A stretch of 64,000 nt of DNA from ZC4RG30 sp965652645 (GTDB lineage Bacteria; Pseudomonadota; Gammaproteobacteria; Steroidobacterales; Steroidobacteraceae). The notes below the pieces were generated by a model. It was given only the letters and a program-made list of their open reading frames with translations, was not told where the DNA came from and did not search any database. Position numbers and translations under genes: made by a program. The stretch spans positions 89,572 through 153,571 of the forward strand of contig CBFGXE010000003.1 in NCBI GenBank assembly GCA_965652645.1, given 5' to 3'. This document shows, piece by piece, positions 46,914 to 54,333 of this stretch (position 1 is its first letter; every line of letters starts with the position of its first letter).

Positions 46914-47519
46914 TCAGAGCCCGAACTGCTGCAACAGGCGCCCGATCACGCGGGGCTCGGTGAGGGCCACGAATGCCAGGCCGGTCAGCGCGCCGGCCAG
47001 GTGCGCATCGTGGTTGATGCGCCCGCGGTTCTGCCGCGATGCCCAGATGCAGTATCCCAGGTAACCGGCTGCGAACAGCCAGGCGGGAATGGGCAGCGCG
47101 AAATACAGGTAGAGCTTCCGCGTGGGGAAATAGGCCACGAAGGCGAACAGCACCGCGGAGATGGCGCCGGAGGCGCCCAGCGTGGCGTACTGCGGGTTGT
47201 CGCGATGGCGGATCAGCGAAATCACCGGGCTCAGCGCCAGCCCCAGCGCATACAGCACCACGAACTGGGTGGTGCCCAGCACCCGCTCCATGGGAATGCC
47301 GAAGAAGTAGAACGTGATCATGTTGAACAGCAGGTGCGTGCCGTCCGCATGCGCGAAGCCGCTGGCGATCAGGGTGCCGCGCCGCCGGCCGCGCACGAAT
47401 TCGTAGGGACGGAACACGCAGCGGTCGATGATCCGCGGGTTGCCCCACAGGCCGGCGATGCCGATGACGAGATTGACGGCGAGGATCAGCAGCGCCGCGG
47501 GTCCGATGTTCTGGAGCAT
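46914..47519 (-). CDS. Rhomboid family intramembrane serine protease
   Basis: 201 residues with six or seven membrane helices. The catalytic Ser is in G-A-S-G-A-I-S, and the His is in a later helix (H-D-A-H-L-A-G-A). The N-terminal H-L-L-F-N-M-x-x-F-Y-F-F-G motif is typical of rhomboids. It does not resemble the rhombosortase subgroup clearly. ATG 47519 gives the standard length. Confidence 0.9.
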   Translation of the reverse strand: MLQNIGPAALLILAVNLVIGIAGLWGNPRIIDRCVFRPYEFVRGRRRGTLIASGFAHADGTHLLFNMITFYFFGIPMERVLGTTQFVVLYALGLALSPVISLIRHRDNPQYATLGASGAISAVLFAFVAYFPTRKLYLYFALPIPAWLFAAGYLGYCIWASRQNRGRINHDAHLAGALTGLAFVALTEPRVIGRLLQQFGL

Positions 47520-47575
47520 GGTGCCGGCAAGTGTAGAGTGCGGGAGGGCCGGTCGTTAAGGGAAAATGACCCGGC

Positions 47576-47995
47576 TTACCCGATATCCCTCGACTTCATC
47601 GGTTTTTCCGGCTCCGCATCTGGATCCCGCTGCAAGCTGAACCTGTTGCCTGCGGGTCCGATGAGGCGGATCTCGACCTCGCTGTCCGGCGCGGCGGAAA
47701 TGCGTCACGGTGTCGTCCGTGACCAGCATCGCCCTGACCCCAAGCAGCTTCGGGTCTACCCCCAGCACAAGCACGGCCGGGTTGAATGCATGCCCGGCCC
47801 CACGCCGATTGCGGTGCAATCCGCGACACCGCTCACCCCGGTGGTAATCAGACCATTGTTCGACGGAGCCACCACTTCGCCGCCGAGGCGGAACCTGCCT
47901 TCCATCCGGCGCATCCAGGCATTCAGTTCCGGGACAGGAAGCGCTCCCGCAGGAATACCACCGCCTCCGAATCCGGCAGGCGATTCATCACGAAG
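47576..47995 (-). pseudogene. Frameshifted paralogue of the neighbouring hypothetical gene
   Basis: Three minus-strand frames in succession encode pieces similar to the 47923-48522 product. The first (47995-47756) gives G-G-I-P, W-M-R-R-M-E-G-R-F and A-D-C-T-A-I-G-V-G-P-G. The second (from about 47792) gives F-N-P-A-V-L-V-L-G-V-D-P. The third (47701-47576) gives S-E-V-E-I-R-L-I-G and ends at TAA. At least two frame changes and internal deletions are implied; the first frame has no usual start codon and overlaps the 3' end of the intact gene. Confidence 0.7.
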
Positions 47996-48522
47996 TCACA
48001 GCGCACCACGGGCGCCAGGTCGATGCGCTGTTCGATCCGCAATTCGACGCTCGCAAGGTCGGGCCTGGCCGTGATGCGCATCATCTGGTCGCATGCAGGG
48101 GACACGGTGCTGGCAGCGCAATCCGTGCGCGAACGCAGGGTATCGGCGGATGCCAATTCACCCACCGCGGTGCTGGCGTGGCCCTGGTCGTCCACCGTGA
48201 TGTAGGAAACCGCGCCCCGGACCGGCTCGTAGCCCAGCAGCAGCACCGCCGGGTTGAACCTTGAGACTGCGCCGGGGCTTTCCTGGACATCGGGATCCGT
48301 GGATGCCGGCCAGTCCACCCTGAGCTCGCACTGCACGCCCGGGCCGACGCCGAAGCCGATGCAGTCGGCGCGGCCGATGACGTCAATGGACTCTTCCCGG
48401 CCTTCCGGCGCCAGCAGGACCACGCTGCCGCCGATCTCGAAGTGCCCCACGAGGCGCGCCATCCAGTCGATGGGCTTCTGCAGTTCCTTGTAGCAGGGAA
48501 TTCCGCCTCCGGACCTGCTCAC
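47923..48522 (-). CDS. Hypothetical protein (intact member of a tandem pair)
   Basis: 199 residues, GTG start at 48522 with a perfect ribosome site (AGGGAGG about 5 nt upstream). Not recognised as a named family. It contains W-M-A-R-L-V-G-H-F-E-I-G-G, A-D-C-I-G-F-G-V-G-P-G, R-F-N-P-A-V-L-L-L-G and a Cys pair (D-C-A-A-S-x5-C). No signal peptide or membrane helix. Lipocalin-like or DUF1579-like beta proteins have similar composition, but I would not assign one. It is divergent from uup. Confidence 0.75.
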   Translation of the reverse strand: MSRSGGGIPCYKELQKPIDWMARLVGHFEIGGSVVLLAPEGREESIDVIGRADCIGFGVGPGVQCELRVDWPASTDPDVQESPGAVSRFNPAVLLLGYEPVRGAVSYITVDDQGHASTAVGELASADTLRSRTDCAASTVSPACDQMMRITARPDLASVELRIEQRIDLAPVVRCDFVMNRLPDSEAVVFLRERFLSRN

Positions 48523-48657
48523 GGTGCCTCCCTGGCAGGGTTGCAGCGAACCTGAATCTGCGGTGGCGGCCCCGCCTGCGTCAAGCCCTCGGGACCGGGC
48601 ATGGGATGGCCCGGTGTTGATGTAATCTCTCGCCCCCCGTTTCCCAGGACCCTGCCC

Positions 48658-50466
48658 ATGGCGCCCATCCTGCGCCTCGACGACGTCTCGCTGGCCTTCG
48701 GCTCCCGCCCGCTGCTGGAGCACGCCTCGCTGCAGGTGGAGCCGGGCGAGCGCGTGTGCATCGTCGGCCGCAATGGCGAGGGCAAGAGCTCGCTGATGAA
48801 GCTGGCCGGCCGCGTCCTGGTGCCGGATGCCGGCGAGGTGTGGGTGCGTCCGGGGGCGCGACTGGCCGTGCTGGAGCAGGACATCGTGGCCGTGCCCGAC
48901 GCCACGGTGGAGGCCGTGGTGGCCGCGGGACTGGCCGGCGTCGAGGGCCTGGAAAGCTGGGAGATTCCCACCCGCGTGGCCACGGTGCTCTCGCGCCTGC
49001 AGCTTGATGGAGAGGCGCGCTACGAGGCGCTTTCCGGCGGCTGGCGGCGGCGTGCACTGCTGGCGCGCGCCCTGGTGGTGGAACCGGAGCTGCTGCTGCT
49101 GGACGAGCCCACCAACCACCTGGACATCCCGGCCATCGAATGGCTGGAGGAACTGCTCAACGCCTTCCGTGGCGCACTGCTGTTCGTGAGCCATGACCGG
49201 CGTTTCGTGGACCGGGTGGCCACGCGCATCGTGGACCTGGATCGTGGCCGGCTCTCCAGCTGGCCGGGCAACTTCAGCGAATACGCCGCGCGCAAGGCCG
49301 CGCAACTGGCGGATGAGTCCCGCGCGAATGCGCTGTTCGACAAGCGCCTGGCGCAGGAAGAAGTGTGGATCCGCAAGGGCGTGGAGGCACGCCGCACGCG
49401 CAATGAAGGCCGGGTGCGCGCGCTGATGGCCATGCGCGAGGCGCATCGCGCGCGACGCGAGCGCACCGGCCAGGCCAGCATGGTGGTGCAGGAGGCGGCC
49501 GAGTCCGGCCAGCTGGTGTTCGAGGCCGAGGACGCCGGCGTGAGTTACGGCGCGCACACCGTGTTCAGCGGCCTCACCACGCGCATCCTGCGCGGCGAGC
49601 GCATCGGCATCGTCGGCCCCAATGGCGCCGGCAAGAGCTCGCTGCTGAAGCTGCTGCTGGGGGAGATCGAGCCCGCCACCGGCCGCGTGCGCCGTGGCGG
49701 CCGCCAGCAGGTGGCCTATTACGACCAGCAGCGCGCGCAGCTCGACCTGGACGCGCCGGTGGCGCACAACATCAACGCGCGCAGCGACTTCGTGCTGGTG
49801 AACGGCGAGAACCGGCACATCTCCGGCTACCTGCGCGATTTCCTGTTCCGTCCCGAGCAGCTGCTCACCCCGGCGCGCGCCCTCTCCGGCGGCGAGCGCA
49901 ACCGCCTGCTGCTGGCGCGGCTGTTCGCGCAGCCGGCGAACCTGCTGGTGCTGGACGAACCCACCAACGACCTGGACGTGGACACGCTGGAGCTGCTGCA
50001 GGAGCTGGTGGCCGAATTCCAGGGCACGCTGCTGCTGGTGAGCCACGACCGCGCCTTCCTCGACAACGTGGTGACCAGCCTGCTGGTGCTGGAGGGTGAC
50101 GGCCGGGTGCAGGATTTCGTGGGCGGATATGCGGACTGGGAACGCTGGCGCAACGCCCGCGATGCGGCGCGCGCAGCTGCCGCGCCGCGCAGCGCTTCCG
50201 CGCCCCGGCCGTCCGCGGAACGCAAACCCACGCCCGCGCCTGCCAAACGCAAGCTCTCCTACAAGGACCAGCGCGAGCTGGCGGAATTGCCCTCGCGCCT
50301 GGAGGCACTGGAGCACCAGAAGGCCGAACTGTCGGCAGTCATCAGTGACCCGGGCTTCTACTCCCGCCCGCATGCCGAGGTGGCCGCCACCCTGCAACAG
50401 CTCGCGGAGCTGGACGCGCAGATCGAGGCTGCCTTTGCGCGCTGGGCCGAACTGGAGAACGCATGA
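48658..50466 (+). CDS. uup: ABC-F family ATPase Uup
   Basis: 602 residues, matching E. coli Uup in order: two ABC domains (G-R-N-G-E-G-K-S-S and G-P-N-G-A-G-K-S-S; L-S-G-G-W and L-S-G-G-E-R-N-R; L-L-L-D-E-P-T-N-H-L-D-I and L-V-L-D-E-P-T-N-D-L-D-V), and the linker A-R-R-T-R-N-E-G-R-V-R-A-L. A C-terminal coiled-coil tail binds DNA in E. coli Uup. It acts on ribosomes and in transposon excision/replication. ATG 48658 (MAPILR) is used. It overlaps trmB by four bases. Confidence 0.96.
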   Translation: MAPILRLDDVSLAFGSRPLLEHASLQVEPGERVCIVGRNGEGKSSLMKLAGRVLVPDAGEVWVRPGARLAVLEQDIVAVPDATVEAVVAAGLAGVEGLESWEIPTRVATVLSRLQLDGEARYEALSGGWRRRALLARALVVEPELLLLDEPTNHLDIPAIEWLEELLNAFRGALLFVSHDRRFVDRVATRIVDLDRGRLSSWPGNFSEYAARKAAQLADESRANALFDKRLAQEEVWIRKGVEARRTRNEGRVRALMAMREAHRARRERTGQASMVVQEAAESGQLVFEAEDAGVSYGAHTVFSGLTTRILRGERIGIVGPNGAGKSSLLKLLLGEIEPATGRVRRGGRQQVAYYDQQRAQLDLDAPVAHNINARSDFVLVNGENRHISGYLRDFLFRPEQLLTPARALSGGERNRLLLARLFAQPANLLVLDEPTNDLDVDTLELLQELVAEFQGTLLLVSHDRAFLDNVVTSLLVLEGDGRVQDFVGGYADWERWRNARDAARAAAAPRSASAPRPSAERKPTPAPAKRKLSYKDQRELAELPSRLEALEHQKAELSAVISDPGFYSRPHAEVAATLQQLAELDAQIEAAFARWAELENA

Positions 50467-51209
50467 GCGAAGTGAAGGAGGAACCGGGCCGGCGCCGCGC
50501 CATCCGCAGCTACGTGCTGCGCAGCGGCCGCATGACCGGGGGCCAGGCGCGTGCGCTGCAGGATCTTTGGCCGCGCTACGGCATCGAAACACCGGGCGGC
50601 GTGCTCGACCTGCCGGCGCTGTTCGGCCGCACCGCCCCGGTGACGCTGGAGATCGGCTTCGGCAACGGCGACAACCTGCTGGCCTTGGCAAGCGCCCACC
50701 CGCAACAGGATTTCATCGGCGTGGAAGTGCATGCGCCGGGCGTGGGCCGAGTGCTGCACGCGGCGGACACGGCAGGCCTCACCAACCTCAGGGTGCTGCA
50801 GCATGATGCAGTGGAGGTGCTGCGCGGGCGCATCGCGCCGGATTCGCTGCAGGCCATCCTGGTGCTGTTCCCGGATCCCTGGCACAAGAAGCGGCACCAC
50901 AAACGGCGCCTGGTGAACGGGGAATTCGCGGCGCTGGCCGCCTCGCGGCTGGTGCCGGGCGGAACGCTGCAGCTGGCGACGGACTGGGTGCCGTACGCGG
51001 AATGGATGCGGGAGGTGCTGGACGCCTCGCCGCTACTGGCCAACCGGGCTGGCGAGGCCGGCTACGTGCCCCGCAACCCGGGCCGCGTCCGCACGCGCTT
51101 CGAGGCGCGTGGGGAGCGGCTGGGTCATGAGGTTCGTGACCTGTGCTACGAGAGGATTACTCCTTCGAGCGCTGCTCCTGCACCAGGCGCACCGCGCTGT
51201 ACACCATGA
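50463..51209 (+). CDS. trmB: tRNA (guanine-N7)-methyltransferase
   Basis: 248 residues. SAM-binding motif L-E-I-G-F-G-N-G-D and the F-P-D-P-W-H-K-K-R-H-H-K-R-R tract are diagnostic of TrmB, which methylates G46 in the tRNA variable loop. It starts inside the uup stop (ATGA). The usual family end near C-Y-E-R-I is followed by an extra Pro/Ala-rich tail of about 15 residues that overlaps an antisense small gene. Confidence 0.94.
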   Translation: MSEVKEEPGRRRAIRSYVLRSGRMTGGQARALQDLWPRYGIETPGGVLDLPALFGRTAPVTLEIGFGNGDNLLALASAHPQQDFIGVEVHAPGVGRVLHAADTAGLTNLRVLQHDAVEVLRGRIAPDSLQAILVLFPDPWHKKRHHKRRLVNGEFAALAASRLVPGGTLQLATDWVPYAEWMREVLDASPLLANRAGEAGYVPRNPGRVRTRFEARGERLGHEVRDLCYERITPSSAAPAPGAPRCTP

Positions 51210-51273
51210 AGGCGAACACGGCCACGGCGGCGACAGTGTGGAAAACCGTAACGGTCATCAGAATGTCGGACAT
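51157..51273 (-). CDS. 38-residue single-helix membrane protein
   Basis: Begins M-S-D-I-L-M-T-V, then a hydrophobic stretch rich in V/A/F, then a charged tail R-L-V-Q-E-Q-R-S-K-E and TAA. The ATG at 51273 follows a perfect AGGAGG at a 4-nt gap. It overlaps the trmB 3' end by 53 bp antisense. Small one-helix membrane proteins often modulate larger membrane complexes; no family is recognised. Confidence 0.7.
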   Translation of the reverse strand: MSDILMTVTVFHTVAAVAVFAFMVYSAVRLVQEQRSKE

Positions 51274-51290
51274 AGGGCCTCCTCAGGATA

Positions 51291-51467
51291 GTTAGGCTAA
51301 CCAAGGACATTGCCGCGACGGCAATTGCCTCAGCTACTATTGCATGGACAAGCACTGGGATCAAATGTTCCCTGTTCCGGCAAAAAATCTCCGTCGACTG
51401 CATCGCAATACGACCGGGAGGCGGTGAATCAGGGATTCCCGCACCGAATCCCGCTGCCAAAGGCAGC
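51291..51467. other. Intergenic region with four short inverted repeats
   Basis: GTTAG-G-CTAAC at 51291-51301; ATTGCCG-CGA-CGGCAAT, a perfect 7-bp hairpin at 51309-51325; GGGATTC-N7-GAATCCC at 51432-51452; and GCTGCC-AAA-GGCAGC at 51453-51467, directly abutting. It lies between the small protein gene (minus) and the membrane protein gene (plus). No T runs follow. Confidence 0.45.
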
Positions 51468-51491
51468 CATCCGGGGCGCACCGGTGTTTTA

Positions 51492-52637
51492 ATGCGGGCG
51501 CGCATGGACGCCCTCAAGATCCTCTCGATGCCCTTCCAGGCCGGCAGCCTGCTGTTCGTGGCGCTGTCGTCGCTGGTGCTGGGGGTCCTCTTGGGCAGCC
51601 CCAACATCATCGTCCTGCTCTTCGGCCTGTGGGCACTGTGGGTGACCCTGACCTGGCTGACCAACTACGCCGTGCGCCTGATCGACGACATCGCCGATGG
51701 CGTACGCGAGGCAGGCGCCGCGGAGGTGGAGCAGGCCAATGCGGTGGCCGACCCGCGTGCCTGGGTGCATCCGCTGCTGGCCGTGCTGCTGCTGGTGCTG
51801 CATGCCACCCGGCCCGGGCTGCCCGTGACGCCGACGGTGATCGCCGCCGTGCTGCTGTTTCCGCCCTCGCTGGCCGCCAGTGCCATATCAGGACGGGCGC
51901 TGGACTCGCTGAATCCCCGCGCGGTATTCGAGGTGATGCGCGGATTCGGTCCCTGGTATCCGGTCGCGGTGCTGGCCACCGCCTTCTGGGCGGCACTGGG
52001 CGCGCTCACCGTGCGATTGCTTCAACCCGGCTGGCTGTATTTCGCCATGATGGAGCTGTTGCTGCTGCTGACATACGCCACCATCGGCGGCATCGTGTAC
52101 CAGCGACGCTTCGAACTCGGGTTTGAAGCGCGCCACAGCCCGGAACGGCGGGAAGAAATCGAGCAGCAGGAACGCGGGAAACGTCGCCAGCAGCTGCTGG
52201 ACCATCTCTTCGAGAGCCTGCGTGCAAAGGATGCGCCCCGCGCCATCGACGCTGCGGGCCAGTGGCTGCGCAACGCCGACAGCTACCAGTTCGCGCAGGA
52301 CGCACAGGCCATGCTTTCTGCCGGCCGGCAATGGAACGAGCCCGCACAGTTCAGGCAGTTCGTGCTGGGGCTGATGCCCCTGCTGCTGGAGCGCCAGCAA
52401 CCCGCCGTGGCCCTCGCCGCGGCCGAAGCCCTGCGGGACGCCGGCGGCCGGTTCGTGCCAGCGGATGAGGCCAGCACCGTCGCGCTGGCGGACTATGCGC
52501 TGCGCACCGGACGGCGCCGCACGGCGCAGGCCATGGTGGAGGATTTCCTGGCCTCGCCTGCCGGCGCCGGCCGCGCCGGGCCGCGGCTGGCGCAGCTGTG
52601 CGCCACGCTGGGCGTGGCGGCGCAACCCTCAGCCTGA
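51492..52637 (+). CDS. Multispanning membrane protein with C-terminal cytosolic domain, unknown
   Basis: 381 residues, four to six membrane helices in the first 210, then an amphipathic helical domain of about 170 residues (E-E-I-E-Q-Q-E-R-G-K-R-R-Q-Q-L and tandem helical-hairpin-like Ala-rich repeats). No family recognised; the C-terminal part resembles TPR-like helical stacks. Either ATG 51492 or 51504 could start it; a hairpin region lies just upstream. It overlaps the convergent marC-like gene by 9 bp. Confidence 0.7.
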   Translation: MRARMDALKILSMPFQAGSLLFVALSSLVLGVLLGSPNIIVLLFGLWALWVTLTWLTNYAVRLIDDIADGVREAGAAEVEQANAVADPRAWVHPLLAVLLLVLHATRPGLPVTPTVIAAVLLFPPSLAASAISGRALDSLNPRAVFEVMRGFGPWYPVAVLATAFWAALGALTVRLLQPGWLYFAMMELLLLLTYATIGGIVYQRRFELGFEARHSPERREEIEQQERGKRRQQLLDHLFESLRAKDAPRAIDAAGQWLRNADSYQFAQDAQAMLSAGRQWNEPAQFRQFVLGLMPLLLERQQPAVALAAAEALRDAGGRFVPADEASTVALADYALRTGRRRTAQAMVEDFLASPAGAGRAGPRLAQLCATLGVAAQPSA

Positions 52638-53267
52638 TGCGGTCGACTCCAGCAGGCTGCCCCGCAGTCCATCCACCACGTATTGCACGGCCAGCGCGCC
52701 GAGCACCACGCCGAACAGGCGGTTCATCACGTTCGCGCCGGTGACGCCCATCACGCGATAGATGGGCGTGACCAGGTAAAGCGTGGCCAGCGCGATCAGC
52801 AGGGTCAGTGCCACGCATGCCAGCAATCCGCCGAACAGCAGCGGATCGTGCGAGGCGGGGCCGAAGGCCAGCAGGATGGCGGTGAGCGAACCGGGGCCGG
52901 AAATGAAAGGGAAAGCCAGCGGGAACACCGAGATGTCGCTGCGCGCCTTGCCCTCCTCCACTTCCGACGTGGAACTGCGCGAGCCGTGCTCGCGCGCGAA
53001 CACCATCTCCAGCGCGATCAGCAGCAACAGCAGGCCGCCGAAGATGCGGAAGGCATCAAGGCTGATGCCGAGCAGGCGCAGGAACTGCCCGCCGCCGATG
53101 GCAAACAGCAGGAAGATCGCGCCGGCGATGAGCACGGCCTTGCGCGCCATGCGGCGCCGTTCCTTTTCGGGCACACCTTCTGTCATGGCAATGAAGACCG
53201 GGATCACGCCGACGGGCTCCACCACGACGATGAAGGTCACGAAGAACTTCAACAGCTGGTCAATCAT
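52629..53267 (-). CDS. MarC-family (UPF0056) membrane protein
   Basis: 212 residues with six helices. Recognised by the opening F-V-x-x-x-V-V-V-E-P-V-G-x-I-P, the middle F-P-L-A-F-P-F-I-S-G-P-G-S-L-T-A and the G-A-N-V-M-N-R-L-F-G-V-V-L-G-A-L-A-V-Q-Y segment. MarC proteins are of unknown function and are no longer thought to be drug-resistance factors. ATG 53267 is preferred over 53300 by membrane-helix fit. Confidence 0.9.
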   Translation of the reverse strand: MIDQLLKFFVTFIVVVEPVGVIPVFIAMTEGVPEKERRRMARKAVLIAGAIFLLFAIGGGQFLRLLGISLDAFRIFGGLLLLLIALEMVFAREHGSRSSTSEVEEGKARSDISVFPLAFPFISGPGSLTAILLAFGPASHDPLLFGGLLACVALTLLIALATLYLVTPIYRVMGVTGANVMNRLFGVVLGALAVQYVVDGLRGSLLESTASG

Positions 53268-53364
53268 GATGCTTTGCGCAAAATTCAGCGCTTGTGGCAA
53301 CGCTGCTTCGGGCGCAGGATAACAGTGCGGTCAGATTCCGCGGCAATGCCGCCGGGAGACACGA

Positions 53365-53697
53365 ATGCGCAACATGCAGTGCATCGATCCCATCGTGGGA
53401 GACTGGTACACCAGCCACGGGCAGCTGTTCGAGGTCGTCGCCCTCGACGAAACCGAGCGCGTGGTGGAGGTGCAGCATGCAGACGGCGCGCTCGAAGAAA
53501 TCGACCTCGATGACTGGGCCACGCGCTGCCGCGCCGGGTCGCTGGCCGCGGCCGATGCGCCCGAAGATGCGCGGCTGGCGGTCGACCGGGACGATGATCT
53601 CTATCACGACCATTTCGGCATCACGCCGCAGCATGCCGTGGAAGAGGCGCGCGGCCTGCGCGCCGATGCGCTGTCCGACCTCGACCTCTTCGAGTGA
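53365..53697 (+). CDS. Conserved hypothetical protein, 110 residues
   Basis: Small acidic soluble protein with no signal peptide. N-terminal half: I-V-G-D-W-Y-T, a beta-rich stretch with V-V-E-V-Q-H-A-D-G, E-E-I-D-L-D-D-W, which looks like an SH3-like or small binding module. C-terminal half: D-H-F-G-I-T-P and an acidic tail D-L-D-L-F-E. Not assigned to a known function; likely widespread in gammaproteobacteria by look, which is a guess. GGAG about 10 nt upstream. Confidence 0.7.
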   Translation: MRNMQCIDPIVGDWYTSHGQLFEVVALDETERVVEVQHADGALEEIDLDDWATRCRAGSLAAADAPEDARLAVDRDDDLYHDHFGITPQHAVEEARGLRADALSDLDLFE

Positions 53698-53711
53698 CGC
53701 AGCGCCGGTGA

Positions 53712-54323
53712 TCAGGGCGCCAGCGGCACGCCGAACCAGCTGAACGCCGATCCTTCCGGCGTCTCCATCGTCACCAGCACGCGCAGTTCCGCCGGACCAT
53801 CGGCGGTACGCGTAACGGCCATCTGCTGGCGATAGGCCGTGCCTGCGCTGGCCTTCTGCATGGCCAGCGGAGCCACGACAGCCTCAAGTCCCGCGGTGTC
53901 CTTGATGCTGACCGAGAGGTTGGATCCGGCCACGCGCGGCACGGCGGCCAGGTGCACGGTGACGGGACGGCCGGGCTCCGCCGGGCCGCCGACCTGATAG
54001 TGCAGGTCCACGGGCACGCCGATCTTGGCCGACTCGCGCACGGCGAGCTTCATGGCGGCGAGGGCCGGCTCACGGGCCGCAGCGGCGCGCGGGGCGGGTT
54101 CCGCATCCGGCGCGGCCGGATCCATGGACGATGCACTGGCGCCGGTGGCAGTTGCATCGGAAGGTGCCACGCCAGGCGTCGCGGGCGCCGCCACTTCAGG
54201 CGCCGGGGGAACCGGTGCCGGTGGTGATTCCGGCGGCTTGGGACGACAGGCCGAGAACAGCAGTCCCAGCGTGGCCACGCCCAGGGTCATGGCGAGGCCG
54301 CTGCGCGATGTTGCGATGTGCAT
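53712..54323 (-). CDS. Hypothetical lipoprotein with Pro/Ala-rich linker
   Basis: 203 residues. Lipobox L-F-S-A-C ends the signal, followed by about 60 residues of low-complexity P/A-rich sequence (P-P-E-S-P-P-A-P-V-P-P), then a beta-rich domain of about 110 residues (V-P-V-D-L-H-Y-Q-V-G-G, P-V-T-V-H-L-A). This is consistent with an exported stalk plus a small globular domain. It is 10 bp downstream of the PKD peptidase gene, so likely in one operon with it. Function unknown. Confidence 0.7.
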   Translation of the reverse strand: MHIATSRSGLAMTLGVATLGLLFSACRPKPPESPPAPVPPAPEVAAPATPGVAPSDATATGASASSMDPAAPDAEPAPRAAAAREPALAAMKLAVRESAKIGVPVDLHYQVGGPAEPGRPVTVHLAAVPRVAGSNLSVSIKDTAGLEAVVAPLAMQKASAGTAYRQQMAVTRTADGPAELRVLVTMETPEGSAFSWFGVPLAP

Positions 54324-54333
54324 GCTGGATGCC

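Noticed and set aside
46914..47519. The rhomboid as a rhombosortase partner of the GlyGly-tailed protein
   Set aside because: It looks like a standard G-A-S-G rhomboid and is 15 kb away; no specific link is visible.
47923..50691. A 922-residue minus-strand open frame
   Set aside because: Most of it is antisense to uup and lacks protein-like features; only the 47923-48522 part has a ribosome site and a paralogue, and is annotated separately.
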